Assembly: GCA_937941555.1 (NCBI GenBank)
Contig: CALDHJ010000454.1
Span: 1 to 22,710 of the forward strand
Direction: 5' to 3'
DNA from: an uncultured Granulosicoccaceae bacterium
Lineage (GTDB): Bacteria > Pseudomonadota > Gammaproteobacteria > CALCKW01
DNA length: 22,710 nt
Both the position numbers and the translations under genes were made by a program. Every line of letters starts with the position of its first letter. The first letter of the stretch is position 1. Below the pieces are notes generated by a model. The model was given only the letters and a program-made list of their open reading frames with translations, had not been told where the DNA came from and ran no database searches. This document shows positions 15,489 through 22,710 of this stretch, piece by piece.

Positions 15489-16790
15489 ATGTTCCGCACG
15501 CTCGCACTCAGCCTCAGCCTTTTCGCCACCCCGTTCACTCTTGCATCCACTGTGGACGAGGCCCTGGCCACCGCACGGGCCCGCGCGCCACAACTCGACA
15601 CTGCGGCGCTGACCCAACAACTCGAAGCAGACCCCGGCACCTGGCTGATCGATGTGCGCACCCCTGAAGAGCTGATCCACACCGGTGGCACCATCGACGC
15701 GATGCGCAACCTGAACATCCCGCGTGGGTGGCTAGAGTTCCGCATCAGCGATGCAATCCCCGACAAGGACGCCCCGATTGTCGTGTACTGCGGTCAGAAT
15801 TTGCGCAGCCCGCTCGCCGCCGCGCAACTGATCGATATGGGCTACACCAACGTGAGCAATTTCAGTGACGGGTATCAAGCGTGGCGCGACGCCGGCATGC
15901 CGGTAGAGAGCCCGGACAAAGCGCCACAGTCGATGCTCTACGACAGACCGATCCAGGTTACGCCCAACGTCTGGTCTGCCATCGGCGCCACTGCGCCGGC
16001 AACTTATGCCAACTCCGGCCACAACAACAACCTCAGCTTCGTAATTGGTCGCGAGGCCGTCATGGTCATGAACGCGGGTGACAACGCCCTGCTTGCGAGT
16101 GCGCTGCACGAGGAGATTCGAAACCTGACCGATCTGCCGGTTCGCTACGTGGTGCTCGAAAACGGCCAGGGCCACGCGATGCTCGGATCACACTACTGGC
16201 AATCGCAGGGGGCTGAGGTCATCGCCCACACCGACGCTGCCGAGGAAATCGCCAACACCGGGCACGATGTCCTCGAGCGCATGCGCGCCGGACGCCGCGA
16301 CAAGGCAAGCGGCACCCTGCTCACCGCCCCCGACCGCACCTTTGATGACGATCTCACACTCGACCTCGGCGGCGAAACCGTCGAGATACGCAACCTCGGC
16401 CCCGCCCACAGTCCCGGGGACATCGTCGCGTGGCTGCCGTCACAGAAGCTCGTCATCAGTGGCGATCTCGCATTTCACCAACGCCTGTTGCCGGTGTTCG
16501 AACACACCGACACTGCCGCGTGGATCGAGACCTGGTCAGCGTTCGAGGCGCTCGGCGCCGAGACCGTGATTCCGGGCCACGGCGCGCCCACCACACTGCC
16601 CGTGGTGCGTCGCTACACGCACGACTACCTGGTCGACCTGCGCGGCCGCATCGCGGCGCACCTTGACGACGGTGGCGATCTCGCCGGCGCGTTCTATGTG
16701 GATCAGTCTCAGTGGGAGCACCTCGACACCTGGCGCGAACTTGCCACGCGAAATGCCGGCCGTGTGTTCGAGGCCATGGAATTCGAGTAG
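15489..16790 (+). CDS. Secreted rhodanese / metallo-beta-lactamase-fold fusion protein
   Basis: The 433-residue precursor has a Sec signal peptide (residues 1-19, cleavage near TLA-STV). A single rhodanese domain (about 35-138) has WLIDVRTPEEL and catalytic-type Cys101 in VVYCGQNLRSPLAA. An MBL-fold domain follows (about 155-370). Its first metal motif, normally HxHxDH, reads NGQGHA at 225-230, so the usual ligands are lost. Later positions survive: His307 in GPAHSPGD, Asp326 in ISGDLAF and His364 in IPGHGAP. The protein is probably periplasmic, perhaps handling sulfane sulfur or a thiol ester. AGGA lies about eight bases before the ATG. A direct repeat shared with the tctC/tctD region precedes it, suggesting co-regulation. 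The function is not known to me. Confidence 0.88.
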   Translation: MFRTLALSLSLFATPFTLASTVDEALATARARAPQLDTAALTQQLEADPGTWLIDVRTPEELIHTGGTIDAMRNLNIPRGWLEFRISDAIPDKDAPIVVYCGQNLRSPLAAAQLIDMGYTNVSNFSDGYQAWRDAGMPVESPDKAPQSMLYDRPIQVTPNVWSAIGATAPATYANSGHNNNLSFVIGREAVMVMNAGDNALLASALHEEIRNLTDLPVRYVVLENGQGHAMLGSHYWQSQGAEVIAHTDAAEEIANTGHDVLERMRAGRRDKASGTLLTAPDRTFDDDLTLDLGGETVEIRNLGPAHSPGDIVAWLPSQKLVISGDLAFHQRLLPVFEHTDTAAWIETWSAFEALGAETVIPGHGAPTTLPVVRRYTHDYLVDLRGRIAAHLDDGGDLAGAFYVDQSQWEHLDTWRELATRNAGRVFEAMEFE

Positions 16791-16856
16791 CCCCACAGCA
16801 CAGCCCGCCAGACCCGGCTCCGCCCAGCGCAACCTGCCCGCACGACTGCCTGTTAA

Positions 16857-16883
16857 GCTCTCGGAAAACCCGACACCGAGAGC
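16857..16883 (+). promoter_or_regulatory. Inverted repeat overlapping the ribosome-binding site of the HDAC-family gene
   Basis: GCTCTCGG (16857-16864) and CCGAGAGC (16876-16883) are perfect 8-bp inverted arms around an 11-base loop. The right arm contains GAGAG, the best ribosome-binding candidate, seven bases before the ATG at 16890. Folded in mRNA the hairpin would hide it; as DNA it could be an operator. No T-tract follows, so it is not a terminator. Confidence 0.5.
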
Positions 16884-16889
16884 CGTCAG

Positions 16890-17909
16890 ATGAAAGCCGT
16901 CTTCGATCCACGCCAGCAACAACACGATCCGAAACGGTTCATCCGCAGCGGCCAACTCACTGACAGCCCCGAACAGCCGGAACGCGCCAACCGCCTCAGG
17001 GCAGCGCTGGATCGGTTGTCCGTTCCCGTTGCGCCCCCAACCGACTTCGGTATGGCGCCAATTGCCCGGTTGCACAGTGTGCAGTACCTGCACTTCCTGA
17101 AGACCATCCACGCGCACTGGGTCGCGATGCCCGGCGCCGCCGACGAGGTCTTGCCCAACGTGCACCCGCGTCACCGGGGCGAACGCTATCCCGCCTCGCC
17201 GATTGGCCAGGCGGGCTACCACCAGGCCGACTCGGCCTGCCCGATAGGCGAACACACCTGGGAGGCGGCCTATTGGTCTGCACAATCGGCCCTGACCGCG
17301 GCCGACGCGGTGCGCCGTGGCGAGGGTGCACACTACGCCTTGTGCCGGCCACCAGGTCACCACGCTTGTAGCGAACAGGCGGGCGGCTTCTGTTTTCTGA
17401 ACAACGCCGCCATCGCCGCCGAACACCTGCGGCAAACCGGTAGCAGGCCCGCGGTATTGGATGTCGATGTCCATCACGGCAACGGCACGCAGCAGATTTT
17501 CTATGCCCGCCGCGACGTGTTGACCGTCTCTCTGCACGCCGATCCGATGCAGTTCTACCCGTTTTTTGTCGGGCACGCGGACGAGATCGGCGAAGACGAA
17601 GGCACCGGTTTCAACCTCAACCTGCCACTCGCCATGGGCAGTGGCGATGACCGCTTCATCGAGGCGCTCGACCAGGCTCTCGATCGCATCGCCTTGTTCG
17701 GTGCCGATACGCTGGTGGTGGCACTCGGCCTCGATGCGCACGAAAGCGATCCGCTCCGCGGACTTGCCGTGACCACACCCGGCTTCGAGCGCATCGGGGC
17801 GCGCATTGCGGCCGCGGGGTTGCCGACCGTGTTGGTGCAGGAAGGCGGCTACCTGTCCGAGCACCTGAGCCTCAATCTTGAAGCCGTTTTGCGCGGATTC
17901 ACGGCCTGA
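16890..17909 (+). CDS. Histone deacetylase family amidohydrolase (acetylpolyamine amidohydrolase-like)
   Basis: The 339-residue protein belongs to the zinc-dependent HDAC/arginase-fold family. Catalytic motifs are intact: the His pair in RPPGHHA (157/158), GGFCFLNNAA, zinc ligands Asp193 and His195 in DVDVHHGNGT, Asp282 in GLDAHESDP, and the transition-state Tyr321 in QEGGY. Length and the MKAVFDPRQQQHDP N-terminus fit bacterial acetylpolyamine amidohydrolases, which deacetylate acetylated putrescine, cadaverine or related amines in the cytoplasm; some relatives act on other N-acyl amides. The nearest neighbours do not identify a substrate. The gene is preceded by an inverted repeat covering its probable ribosome-binding site. 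It begins 99 bp after the rhodanese/MBL gene, so it may have its own promoter. Confidence 0.92.
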   Translation: MKAVFDPRQQQHDPKRFIRSGQLTDSPEQPERANRLRAALDRLSVPVAPPTDFGMAPIARLHSVQYLHFLKTIHAHWVAMPGAADEVLPNVHPRHRGERYPASPIGQAGYHQADSACPIGEHTWEAAYWSAQSALTAADAVRRGEGAHYALCRPPGHHACSEQAGGFCFLNNAAIAAEHLRQTGSRPAVLDVDVHHGNGTQQIFYARRDVLTVSLHADPMQFYPFFVGHADEIGEDEGTGFNLNLPLAMGSGDDRFIEALDQALDRIALFGADTLVVALGLDAHESDPLRGLAVTTPGFERIGARIAAAGLPTVLVQEGGYLSEHLSLNLEAVLRGFTA

Positions 17910-18002
17910 ATCAGCAACTGAATCCTCAGCCACGCTTGTCAATGCAGGCGTTGGCCTGCGAATTGCGTTTTCCCGGTCACCTCTATCACAGACACGACGG
18001 GT

Positions 18003-18998
18003 GTGCGGGCCATGCAAAAGGCGATATTGAAACCCATTCTGACAGTTGCACTCACAACGGCACTGGTCGCGTGCGGCGGATCCGGGTCCGGTGGCGGGAG
18101 CAGTGTCTCCTACCCGAGCGTAACGGACTACAGCCTGCTGCCGATGTCCGACAGCAATGCCGAAACCGTCTACGCGAGCACGACCCAATCCGTGACTGGC
18201 GACGCCACCTCCACACCGAGCCTGCCGTCGGACGCGCTGACCTACACGCCGTCTACCGCCTTGAACTCGCTGCCGGACATCGCCGACCTCTATACCACCT
18301 TTGCCGTGAGCGCTCGCGCAGCCGGCGGGCAGTTCGACAACGCGCAATGTCAGGGCGGCGGCACCTTGAGCGCAACAAGCTCTGACACCTTCAGCAACGC
18401 CGGCGACTACATCAGTGTCACCTTCAGCAACTGCGTCAGTGGCAACACACGACTGAACGGCGGCTTCAGAATGACGCTGCTGTCGAGTGACAGCAGCCTC
18501 GCCAACCTCAGAATCGACTTCATCCAGTACACCGCGCAAACCGGCGCACAGACCATCAGCGTCAACGGCGACATGTCGTTGCGCGCGTCGACCATCGGTT
18601 CGACTCAATACGTGAGCGTTCAGAGCACCCAGATCAACGTGCAGGATTCCGAATCCGGTGACACTGTCATGACCAACCTGCTCATCTCCGGCGAGCTCGA
18701 CAGCAGCGGTGAAAGCCGACTCGACATCGGCTACAACATCGGCTCCGACGCCATCAATGGCCGCGTCACGGTATCGACACCCATGACGATGGTCACCGCA
18801 TCCGGCGACGCCTGGCCCAACATCGGGCAGATGCGCATCGACGGAGACGGCGGCAGCTACGTCACCCTTGACGCCAACACCGGCGACATCAACACCGTGT
18901 TGGTCACCATCAACAACGGCAGCTCGGTGCAGTCCAATACGGTGGCGTGGTCCAGTCTGGACGGTGCCGGCTTCGGCGAGTTCGTCAACTTCCAGTAA
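18003..18998 (+). CDS. Predicted lipoprotein of unknown function
   Basis: I do not recognise a family. The frame gives 331 residues from GTG at 18003, or 328 from the ATG at 18012; neither has a strong ribosome-binding site, and the ATG seems likelier. A lipoprotein signal peptide ends in the lipobox LVAC-GG, followed by a Gly/Ser-rich linker (GGSGSGGGSS), which predicts membrane anchoring with an exposed body. The rest is rich in Ser, Thr, Asp and Asn with alternating hydrophobic residues, suggesting beta structure. Two further Cys (about residues 116 and 144) frame GGGTLSATSSDTFSNAGDYI and could form a disulfide. The real coding strand is supported by the signal peptide and by a strong terminator 48 bp downstream. 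Confidence 0.75.
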   Translation: MRAMQKAILKPILTVALTTALVACGGSGSGGGSSVSYPSVTDYSLLPMSDSNAETVYASTTQSVTGDATSTPSLPSDALTYTPSTALNSLPDIADLYTTFAVSARAAGGQFDNAQCQGGGTLSATSSDTFSNAGDYISVTFSNCVSGNTRLNGGFRMTLLSSDSSLANLRIDFIQYTAQTGAQTISVNGDMSLRASTIGSTQYVSVQSTQINVQDSESGDTVMTNLLISGELDSSGESRLDIGYNIGSDAINGRVTVSTPMTMVTASGDAWPNIGQMRIDGDGGSYVTLDANTGDINTVLVTINNGSSVQSNTVAWSSLDGAGFGEFVNFQ

Positions 18999-19045
18999 CC
19001 CGGCGCACACGCGGCAGAACGCCGTGTGACGCATCTCTACCGTTC

Positions 19046-19069
19046 AAGGGCCGCTTCGCGGCCCTTTTT
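19046..19069 (+). terminator. Rho-independent terminator after the lipoprotein gene
   Basis: AAGGGCCGC (19046-19054), loop TTC, and GCGGCCCTT (19058-19066) form a 9-bp stem, with five T residues from 19065 completing the U-tract. It lies about 48 bp after the lipoprotein stop and separates it from the convergent urt operon. On the minus strand the tail is too short to be an efficient terminator. Confidence 0.88.
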
Positions 19070-19159
19070 CGTTGGCTCCCGGAACACGCAGGTTGCTCAT
19101 CGGCCGAATCAGACTCCCCAGATATGACAAGCCCGATTACGACAGTCTGAAAGAAACTC

Positions 19160-19861
19160 TCAAACAGTCAGAAAGCGCCCGACCAGGTCTTCGTTCAAAA
19201 TCGACAGCGCGCCGCTCGCCACAGCCTGGCCACGGTCGAGAATGCAGACCGTGTCGGCTGTCTTTCGGATGAACGGCAGCTTCTGCTCGACCAACAACAC
19301 CGTCAGGCCCTGATCCGAGATCAGGGTGCGGATCAGTGAGCTGATGTCGGCAACGAGGTTGGGCTGAATGCCTTCTGTCGGCTCATCGAGGATCAGGAGC
19401 TTGGGCTCCAACATCAACGCCCGTGCAATCGCCAGCTGCTGTTGCTGCCCACCGGACAAGTCACCACCCCGGCGACTTTTCATGTCCTTCAACACCGGAA
19501 ACAGCGCGTGTATGTGACTCGGGATACCGCCGCGCCGCGAACCGCCACGCGCGGCAAACTGCCCTGTGAGGATGTTCTCTTCGACCGTCAAGCGCGGGAA
19601 CACCTGTCGGCCCTGCGGCACGTAGCCGATGCCACCGGCCGCCCGCTGTTCAGTCCGCATCCGCGTGATGTCCTGCCCGGCGAAGGTCACACGGCCAGCG
19701 GACACCGCTTCGAGCCCCATGACGCAGCGCACCAGTGTGGTCTTTCCCACGCCGTTGCGCCCCATCAGGCAAGTACACCCACCCTCGGGCACGTCGAGGT
19801 CAACGGCCCGCAGGGTCAGGCTCTGACCGTAGTGTTGTTCAAGCTGTTCGATCTGCAGCAC
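19160..19861 (-). CDS. urtE: Urea ABC transporter ATP-binding protein UrtE
   Basis: This 233-residue LivF-type ATPase has Walker A GRNGVGKTT (about 34-42), the Q-loop in GYVPQGRQVFPRLTVEENI, signature LSGGQQQQLAIARAL, Walker B LLILDEPTEGIQ and the switch His replaced by the LLVEQK form usual in LivF/UrtE. MLQIEQLEQHYGQS and MGRNGVGKTTLVRCVMGLE are characteristic of UrtE rather than generic LivF. The start is GTG, three bases after urtD stops, with GGAGAG in the urtD tail as ribosome-binding site. With UrtD it powers ATP-driven urea import through UrtBC. It is the last visible gene of the operon; no urease genes follow within the window. Confidence 0.93.
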   Translation of the reverse strand: MLQIEQLEQHYGQSLTLRAVDLDVPEGGCTCLMGRNGVGKTTLVRCVMGLEAVSAGRVTFAGQDITRMRTEQRAAGGIGYVPQGRQVFPRLTVEENILTGQFAARGGSRRGGIPSHIHALFPVLKDMKSRRGGDLSGGQQQQLAIARALMLEPKLLILDEPTEGIQPNLVADISSLIRTLISDQGLTVLLVEQKLPFIRKTADTVCILDRGQAVASGALSILNEDLVGRFLTV

Positions 19862-19864
19862 CGC

Positions 19865-20665
19865 TCACTCTCCGAGGTAGACGCTGCGAACCAGCGGGTC
19901 TTTCTGAATCGAATCGAGATCACCCTCGGCCAAGACCGAGCCCTGATGCAGCACAGTCACCGGACTGTCGAGCGAGCGCACGAAATCCATGTCGTGCTCG
20001 ACCACCACCACGCTGTGCTCACCCGCAAGCGAACACAGCAACTCACCGGTCTGTGCCATCTCCTGGTGGGTCATGCCGGTTGCCGGCTCATCCACCAGCA
20101 ACAGACGCGGCTTCTGCATGAGCAACATGCCGATCTCCAACCACTGCTTCTGGCCATGTGACAACGTGCTCGCAAACTGAGCGCGCAGCGGCGTGAGACC
20201 GATGCGCTCTAGCGTCTGGGCGATCAGATCCCGTTGCTCACCCCCGAGCCGTGCGCGGAGCACATCCCACACACGTCGAGGACCCGCCATGGCGAGCTCT
20301 AGGTTCTCCGCCACGGTGAGCTCGGTAAACACCGTCGGCTGCTGAAACTTGCGCCCGATACCCGCAGTCGCAATGGCCGCCTCATCGAGCCGTAACAGGT
20401 CGAGCGTCTGGCCAAACCAGGCCTGCCCGCTGTCTGGCCGGGTCTTGCCCGTGACAATGTCCATCAGTGTCGTCTTGCCCGCGCCATTGGGGCCGATGAT
20501 GCACCGCAACTCGCCGTCGTTGATGTAGAGACTGAGGTCGTTGATCGCCTTGAAGCCATCGAACGACACGTTCAGGGATTCGAGGTACAGCACCGTGCCA
20601 TGGGAGGTATCGAGTACGGGTGCACCACCTGCGCGCTGCAAGGGGCGTCGCTGGGACACGCTCAT
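19865..20665 (-). CDS. urtD: Urea ABC transporter ATP-binding protein UrtD
   Basis: This 266-residue LivG-type ATPase has Walker A GPNGAGKTT (about 58-66), GIGRKFQQPTVFTELTVAENLELAM, signature LSHGQKQWLEIGMLL and Walker B LLLVDEPATGMT, then VVVEHDMDFVRSL with the switch His. The IGRKFQQPTVFTELTV and SHGQKQWLEIGM stretches are the UrtD pattern. About 25 N-terminal residues precede the usual first strand (LYLESLNVSFDGFKAI), a common UrtD extension. The ATG overlaps the urtC stop by four bases (ATGA), indicating coupled translation. It pairs with UrtE on the cytoplasmic side of UrtBC. Confidence 0.94.
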   Translation of the reverse strand: MSVSQRRPLQRAGGAPVLDTSHGTVLYLESLNVSFDGFKAINDLSLYINDGELRCIIGPNGAGKTTLMDIVTGKTRPDSGQAWFGQTLDLLRLDEAAIATAGIGRKFQQPTVFTELTVAENLELAMAGPRRVWDVLRARLGGEQRDLIAQTLERIGLTPLRAQFASTLSHGQKQWLEIGMLLMQKPRLLLVDEPATGMTHQEMAQTGELLCSLAGEHSVVVVEHDMDFVRSLDSPVTVLHQGSVLAEGDLDSIQKDPLVRSVYLGE

Positions 20666-21753
20666 GACCCCGACACCCGCTTCGGCACCAACATCGCAAG
20701 CCCGCGCGGCAGGTAGAGCGTGGTCAGCACGAACAGGCCGCCCAGCATGAACAGCCAGCCTTCAGGCAACCACCCGGTAAACTGGGTTTTGGCAACGTTG
20801 ACGACGACCGCGCCCACGACTGCGCCCCACAGCGTCCCGCGCCCCCCGAGAGCCACCCAGATCACGATCTCGATCGAGTTCAATGGCGAGAACTCGCCCG
20901 GGTTGATGATGCCGACCTGGGGCACATAGAGCGCACCGGCGAGGCCAGCAATGGCAGCCGACAACACGAACACCGACAACTTGACGCGGTCGGTGCGGTA
21001 GCCGAGAAACCGCACGCGACTCTCGGCGTCGCGCACCGCGGTACACAACAAGCCAAGGCGCGTCGAAAACAGCGCACGGCACAACACATAGCAACCCGCA
21101 AGCGACAGCGCCGTCACCGAGAACAAGGCCGCACGCGTGGTGTCGGCGCGCAGATCGAAGCCGAGAATATCGAAAAAGCCTGTCAGGCCGTTGTTGCCAC
21201 CGAAGCCCAGTTCGTTGCGAAAGAACGCCAGCATCACCGCGTAAGTCATCGCCTGCGTGATGATCGAGAGGTATACCCCTGTGACCCGGCTGCGAAAGGC
21301 GAGTGAGCCAAACACAAAAGCCAGCAAACCCGGCACGAACAGAATCAGCGGAAACGCGATCCAGGCGTGGTCGAGCCCGTACCAGAACCACGGCAGCGCA
21401 TCCCAGTTCAGAAAGACCATGAAATCCGGCAGGATCGGGTCTCCATACACGCCGCGATCACCGACCTGGCGCATCAGGTACATGCCCATCACGTACCCCC
21501 CGAGGCCGAAGAACACGCCGTGGCCGAGACTCAGTATGCCGAGCTTGCCCCACACGATGTCGAGGCTCAGCGCCAGCAGCCCGAAGCACAGATACTTCCC
21601 CCACAAAGAGACACTGTAAGAGCCCAGGTGCAAGGGGTGAGATTCCGGCAAGGCCAGTGAGGCAATGGGCACCCACACCGCAGCGAGCAAGAGTACCGTG
21701 AGCAGGACAACGCCCATGCGGTCAGACCAGAGCGCAGATCGGAGTGCGTTCAT
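20662..21753 (-). CDS. urtC: Urea ABC transporter permease UrtC
   Basis: The longest frame starts at 21975 but its first 73 codons are a shadow of urtB. ATG codons at 21756 and 21753 follow AGGAG by four and seven bases, so 21753 is preferred, giving 363 residues. The LivM-type permease has about nine or ten membrane helices. Diagnostic UrtC stretches include HLGSYSVSLWGKYLCFG, LGILSLGHGVFFGLGGYVMGM, GFGGNNGLTGF and VWVALGGRGTLWGAVVGA. It forms the membrane channel with UrtB. The start overlaps or abuts the urtB TGA (ATGATG), so translation is coupled. Confidence 0.94.
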   Translation of the reverse strand: MNALRSALWSDRMGVVLLTVLLLAAVWVPIASLALPESHPLHLGSYSVSLWGKYLCFGLLALSLDIVWGKLGILSLGHGVFFGLGGYVMGMYLMRQVGDRGVYGDPILPDFMVFLNWDALPWFWYGLDHAWIAFPLILFVPGLLAFVFGSLAFRSRVTGVYLSIITQAMTYAVMLAFFRNELGFGGNNGLTGFFDILGFDLRADTTRAALFSVTALSLAGCYVLCRALFSTRLGLLCTAVRDAESRVRFLGYRTDRVKLSVFVLSAAIAGLAGALYVPQVGIINPGEFSPLNSIEIVIWVALGGRGTLWGAVVGAVVVNVAKTQFTGWLPEGWLFMLGGLFVLTTLYLPRGLAMLVPKRVSGS

Positions 21754-22710
21754 CATGTGTCTCCTGCCGAGCGTCCGCTCGGCGGAAAGAGTCCACGGGG
21801 CCGTCGCTGGATGAACAGAATCACCGCCACCAACAACACGATTTTTGCAAGCACAGCTCCGGACCAGGGCTCGATCAACTTGGTGACAACACCAATGCCG
21901 AGACCGCCGATCAGCGTGCCCCACAAGTTGCCGACGCCGCCGAACACCACAACCAGAAAGGAGTCGACAATCCACGCCTGTCCGAGATTCGGGCCGACAT
22001 TGCCCAGTTGACTCAAGGCCACACCGGCAAGACCGGCGAGGCCGGCTCCGAGACCGAAGGTCAGGGTATCAATGCGGCGCGAGCGCACCCCGACGCAGCG
22101 CGCCATCTCGCGGTGTTGCGTGACCGCGCGCAGTTGCAACCCGAAGCGCGTCCGCTGCATCACCCACCACAGCACCGCAAACACCATCAGGCAGAAAAAG
22201 AGGATCACGACGCGGTTGAGCGTCAGCGACAACATCGGGTGCAACTCCAGCGAGCCGCTCATCCAGCTCGGGTTGCTCACTGCAACGTTGCGCGCCGAAA
22301 TGAAAGTGCGCACCGCCTGCTGCAGAATCAAACTGAATCCGAAGGTCAACAACAAGGTCTCAAGCGGACGGCCGTAGAGCTTGCTGATCGCCAGCCGCTC
22401 CATCGCCATCCCGACCGATGCCGACACCACAAAGCCCATCGGAATCGCCAACAACAGCGCCGCGCCCGGCTGACCGGGCAACAGCTGCTGCATGGCCCAC
22501 GTGGTGTAAGCGCCAAGCATGATCAACTCACCGTGCGCCATGTTGATCACACCCATCACCCCGAAGGTGATCGCAAGACCGATCGCGGCGAGGACCAGGA
22601 TCGAACCCAGGCTCAGCCCGAAGAACACCTGCTTGACGATGGCGTAGCGTGTTTGACGCGACTCGAAAGCCTTGATCGCACGCGCCAGGGTCGCCTGTTC
22701 GGTTTCATCC
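21753..22710 (-). CDS. urtB: Urea ABC transporter permease UrtB (partial, 5' end outside the window)
   Basis: A GTG at 22628 could be read as the start of a 291-residue permease, but the frame stays open to the window edge. The upstream translation (for example RAIKAFESRQTRYAIV) continues as the charged helical segment that precedes the first membrane helix in proteobacterial UrtB, whose full proteins carry a long N-terminal periplasmic domain. I therefore treat the gene as truncated by the window. The membrane part has FGLSLGSILVLAAIGLAI, FGVMGVINMAHGELIMLGAY and VVVFGGVGNLWGTLIGG, the LivH/UrtB signatures, and about eight helices. With UrtC it forms the urea channel. urtA is expected upstream, beyond the window. 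Confidence 0.93.
   Translation of the reverse strand, partial: DETEQATLARAIKAFESRQTRYAIVKQVFFGLSLGSILVLAAIGLAITFGVMGVINMAHGELIMLGAYTTWAMQQLLPGQPGAALLLAIPMGFVVSASVGMAMERLAISKLYGRPLETLLLTFGFSLILQQAVRTFISARNVAVSNPSWMSGSLELHPMLSLTLNRVVILFFCLMVFAVLWWVMQRTRFGLQLRAVTQHREMARCVGVRSRRIDTLTFGLGAGLAGLAGVALSQLGNVGPNLGQAWIVDSFLVVVFGGVGNLWGTLIGGLGIGVVTKLIEPWSGAVLAKIVLLVAVILFIQRRPRGLFPPSGRSAGDT

Noticed and set aside
17944..17959. GCAGGC-GTTG-GCCTGC hairpin after the HDAC-family gene, considered as a terminator
   Set aside because: The stem is only six base pairs and the nearest T run starts about eight bases later, so an intrinsic terminator is not supported.
16536..19034. An 832-codon open frame on the minus strand opposite the rhodanese/MBL, HDAC and lipoprotein genes
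   Set aside because: It crosses two intergenic gaps and opposes three genes that carry signal peptides or catalytic motifs. The translation is rich in Gly, Val, Arg and Asp with no recognisable domain.
21757..21975. An N-terminal extension of urtC by about 73 codons
   Set aside because: It is an out-of-frame shadow of urtB. ATG codons with a ribosome-binding site at the urtB stop give the normal UrtC N-terminus.

Overview
The window is a stretch of high-GC (roughly 60-65% by eye) proteobacterial chromosome. It is densely coded, with no rRNA, tRNA, CRISPR array, insertion sequence or prophage signal that I can see. The order rapZ-ptsH-ptsI-mgtE at the left end resembles the regulatory-PTS locus of Xanthomonas-like and related gammaproteobacteria. 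Together with a TctABC/TctDE uptake system and a UrtBCDE urea transporter, this suggests a free-living, probably aquatic or marine gammaproteobacterium. No marker gene fixes the taxon.

Layout. (1) 1-4131, plus strand: 3' end of rapZ, HPr, PTS enzyme I and the magnesium channel MgtE. (2) 4175-6605, minus strand: a drug/metabolite-type exporter and two glutathione S-transferases whose reading frames overlap by one base; one is LigE/beta-etherase-like, the other Nu-class. (3) 6694-7503, plus: a cysteine-rich DUF2797 protein with a possible degenerate GIY-YIG core. (4) 7560-9004, minus: a compact signal peptidase I and a Rossmann-fold SDR lacking the catalytic Tyr/Lys. (5) 9145-16790: a tripartite tricarboxylate transporter (tctC-tctB-tctA, minus) divergent from a tightly overlapping operon of response regulator, TctE-type sensor kinase and an orphan periplasmic binding protein (plus), followed by a secreted rhodanese/metallo-beta-lactamase-fold fusion. 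(6) 16890-18998, plus: a histone-deacetylase/acetylpolyamine-amidohydrolase family enzyme and an unrecognised lipoprotein, ending in a clear Rho-independent terminator. (7) 19160-22710, minus: urtE, urtD, urtC and the 3' part of urtB.

The most interesting region is 9145-16790. An 11-bp-phased direct repeat (CCTGACACC, 2 bp, CCTGACACC) lies between tctC and the response-regulator gene. Nearly the same repeat, with the same 11-bp period, lies just upstream of the rhodanese/MBL gene. OmpR-family regulators typically bind such repeats, so I infer one regulon joining solute uptake, a binding protein with no permease of its own, and a secreted sulfur-carrier-like protein. That protein has lost the HxHxDH metal motif while keeping the downstream His/Asp/His positions.

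The tctC-tctB gap carries a strong intrinsic terminator, which probably sets a high binding-protein to permease ratio. Start codons were chosen from ribosome-binding sites and family N-termini. Several genes therefore begin well inside their longest open frame.
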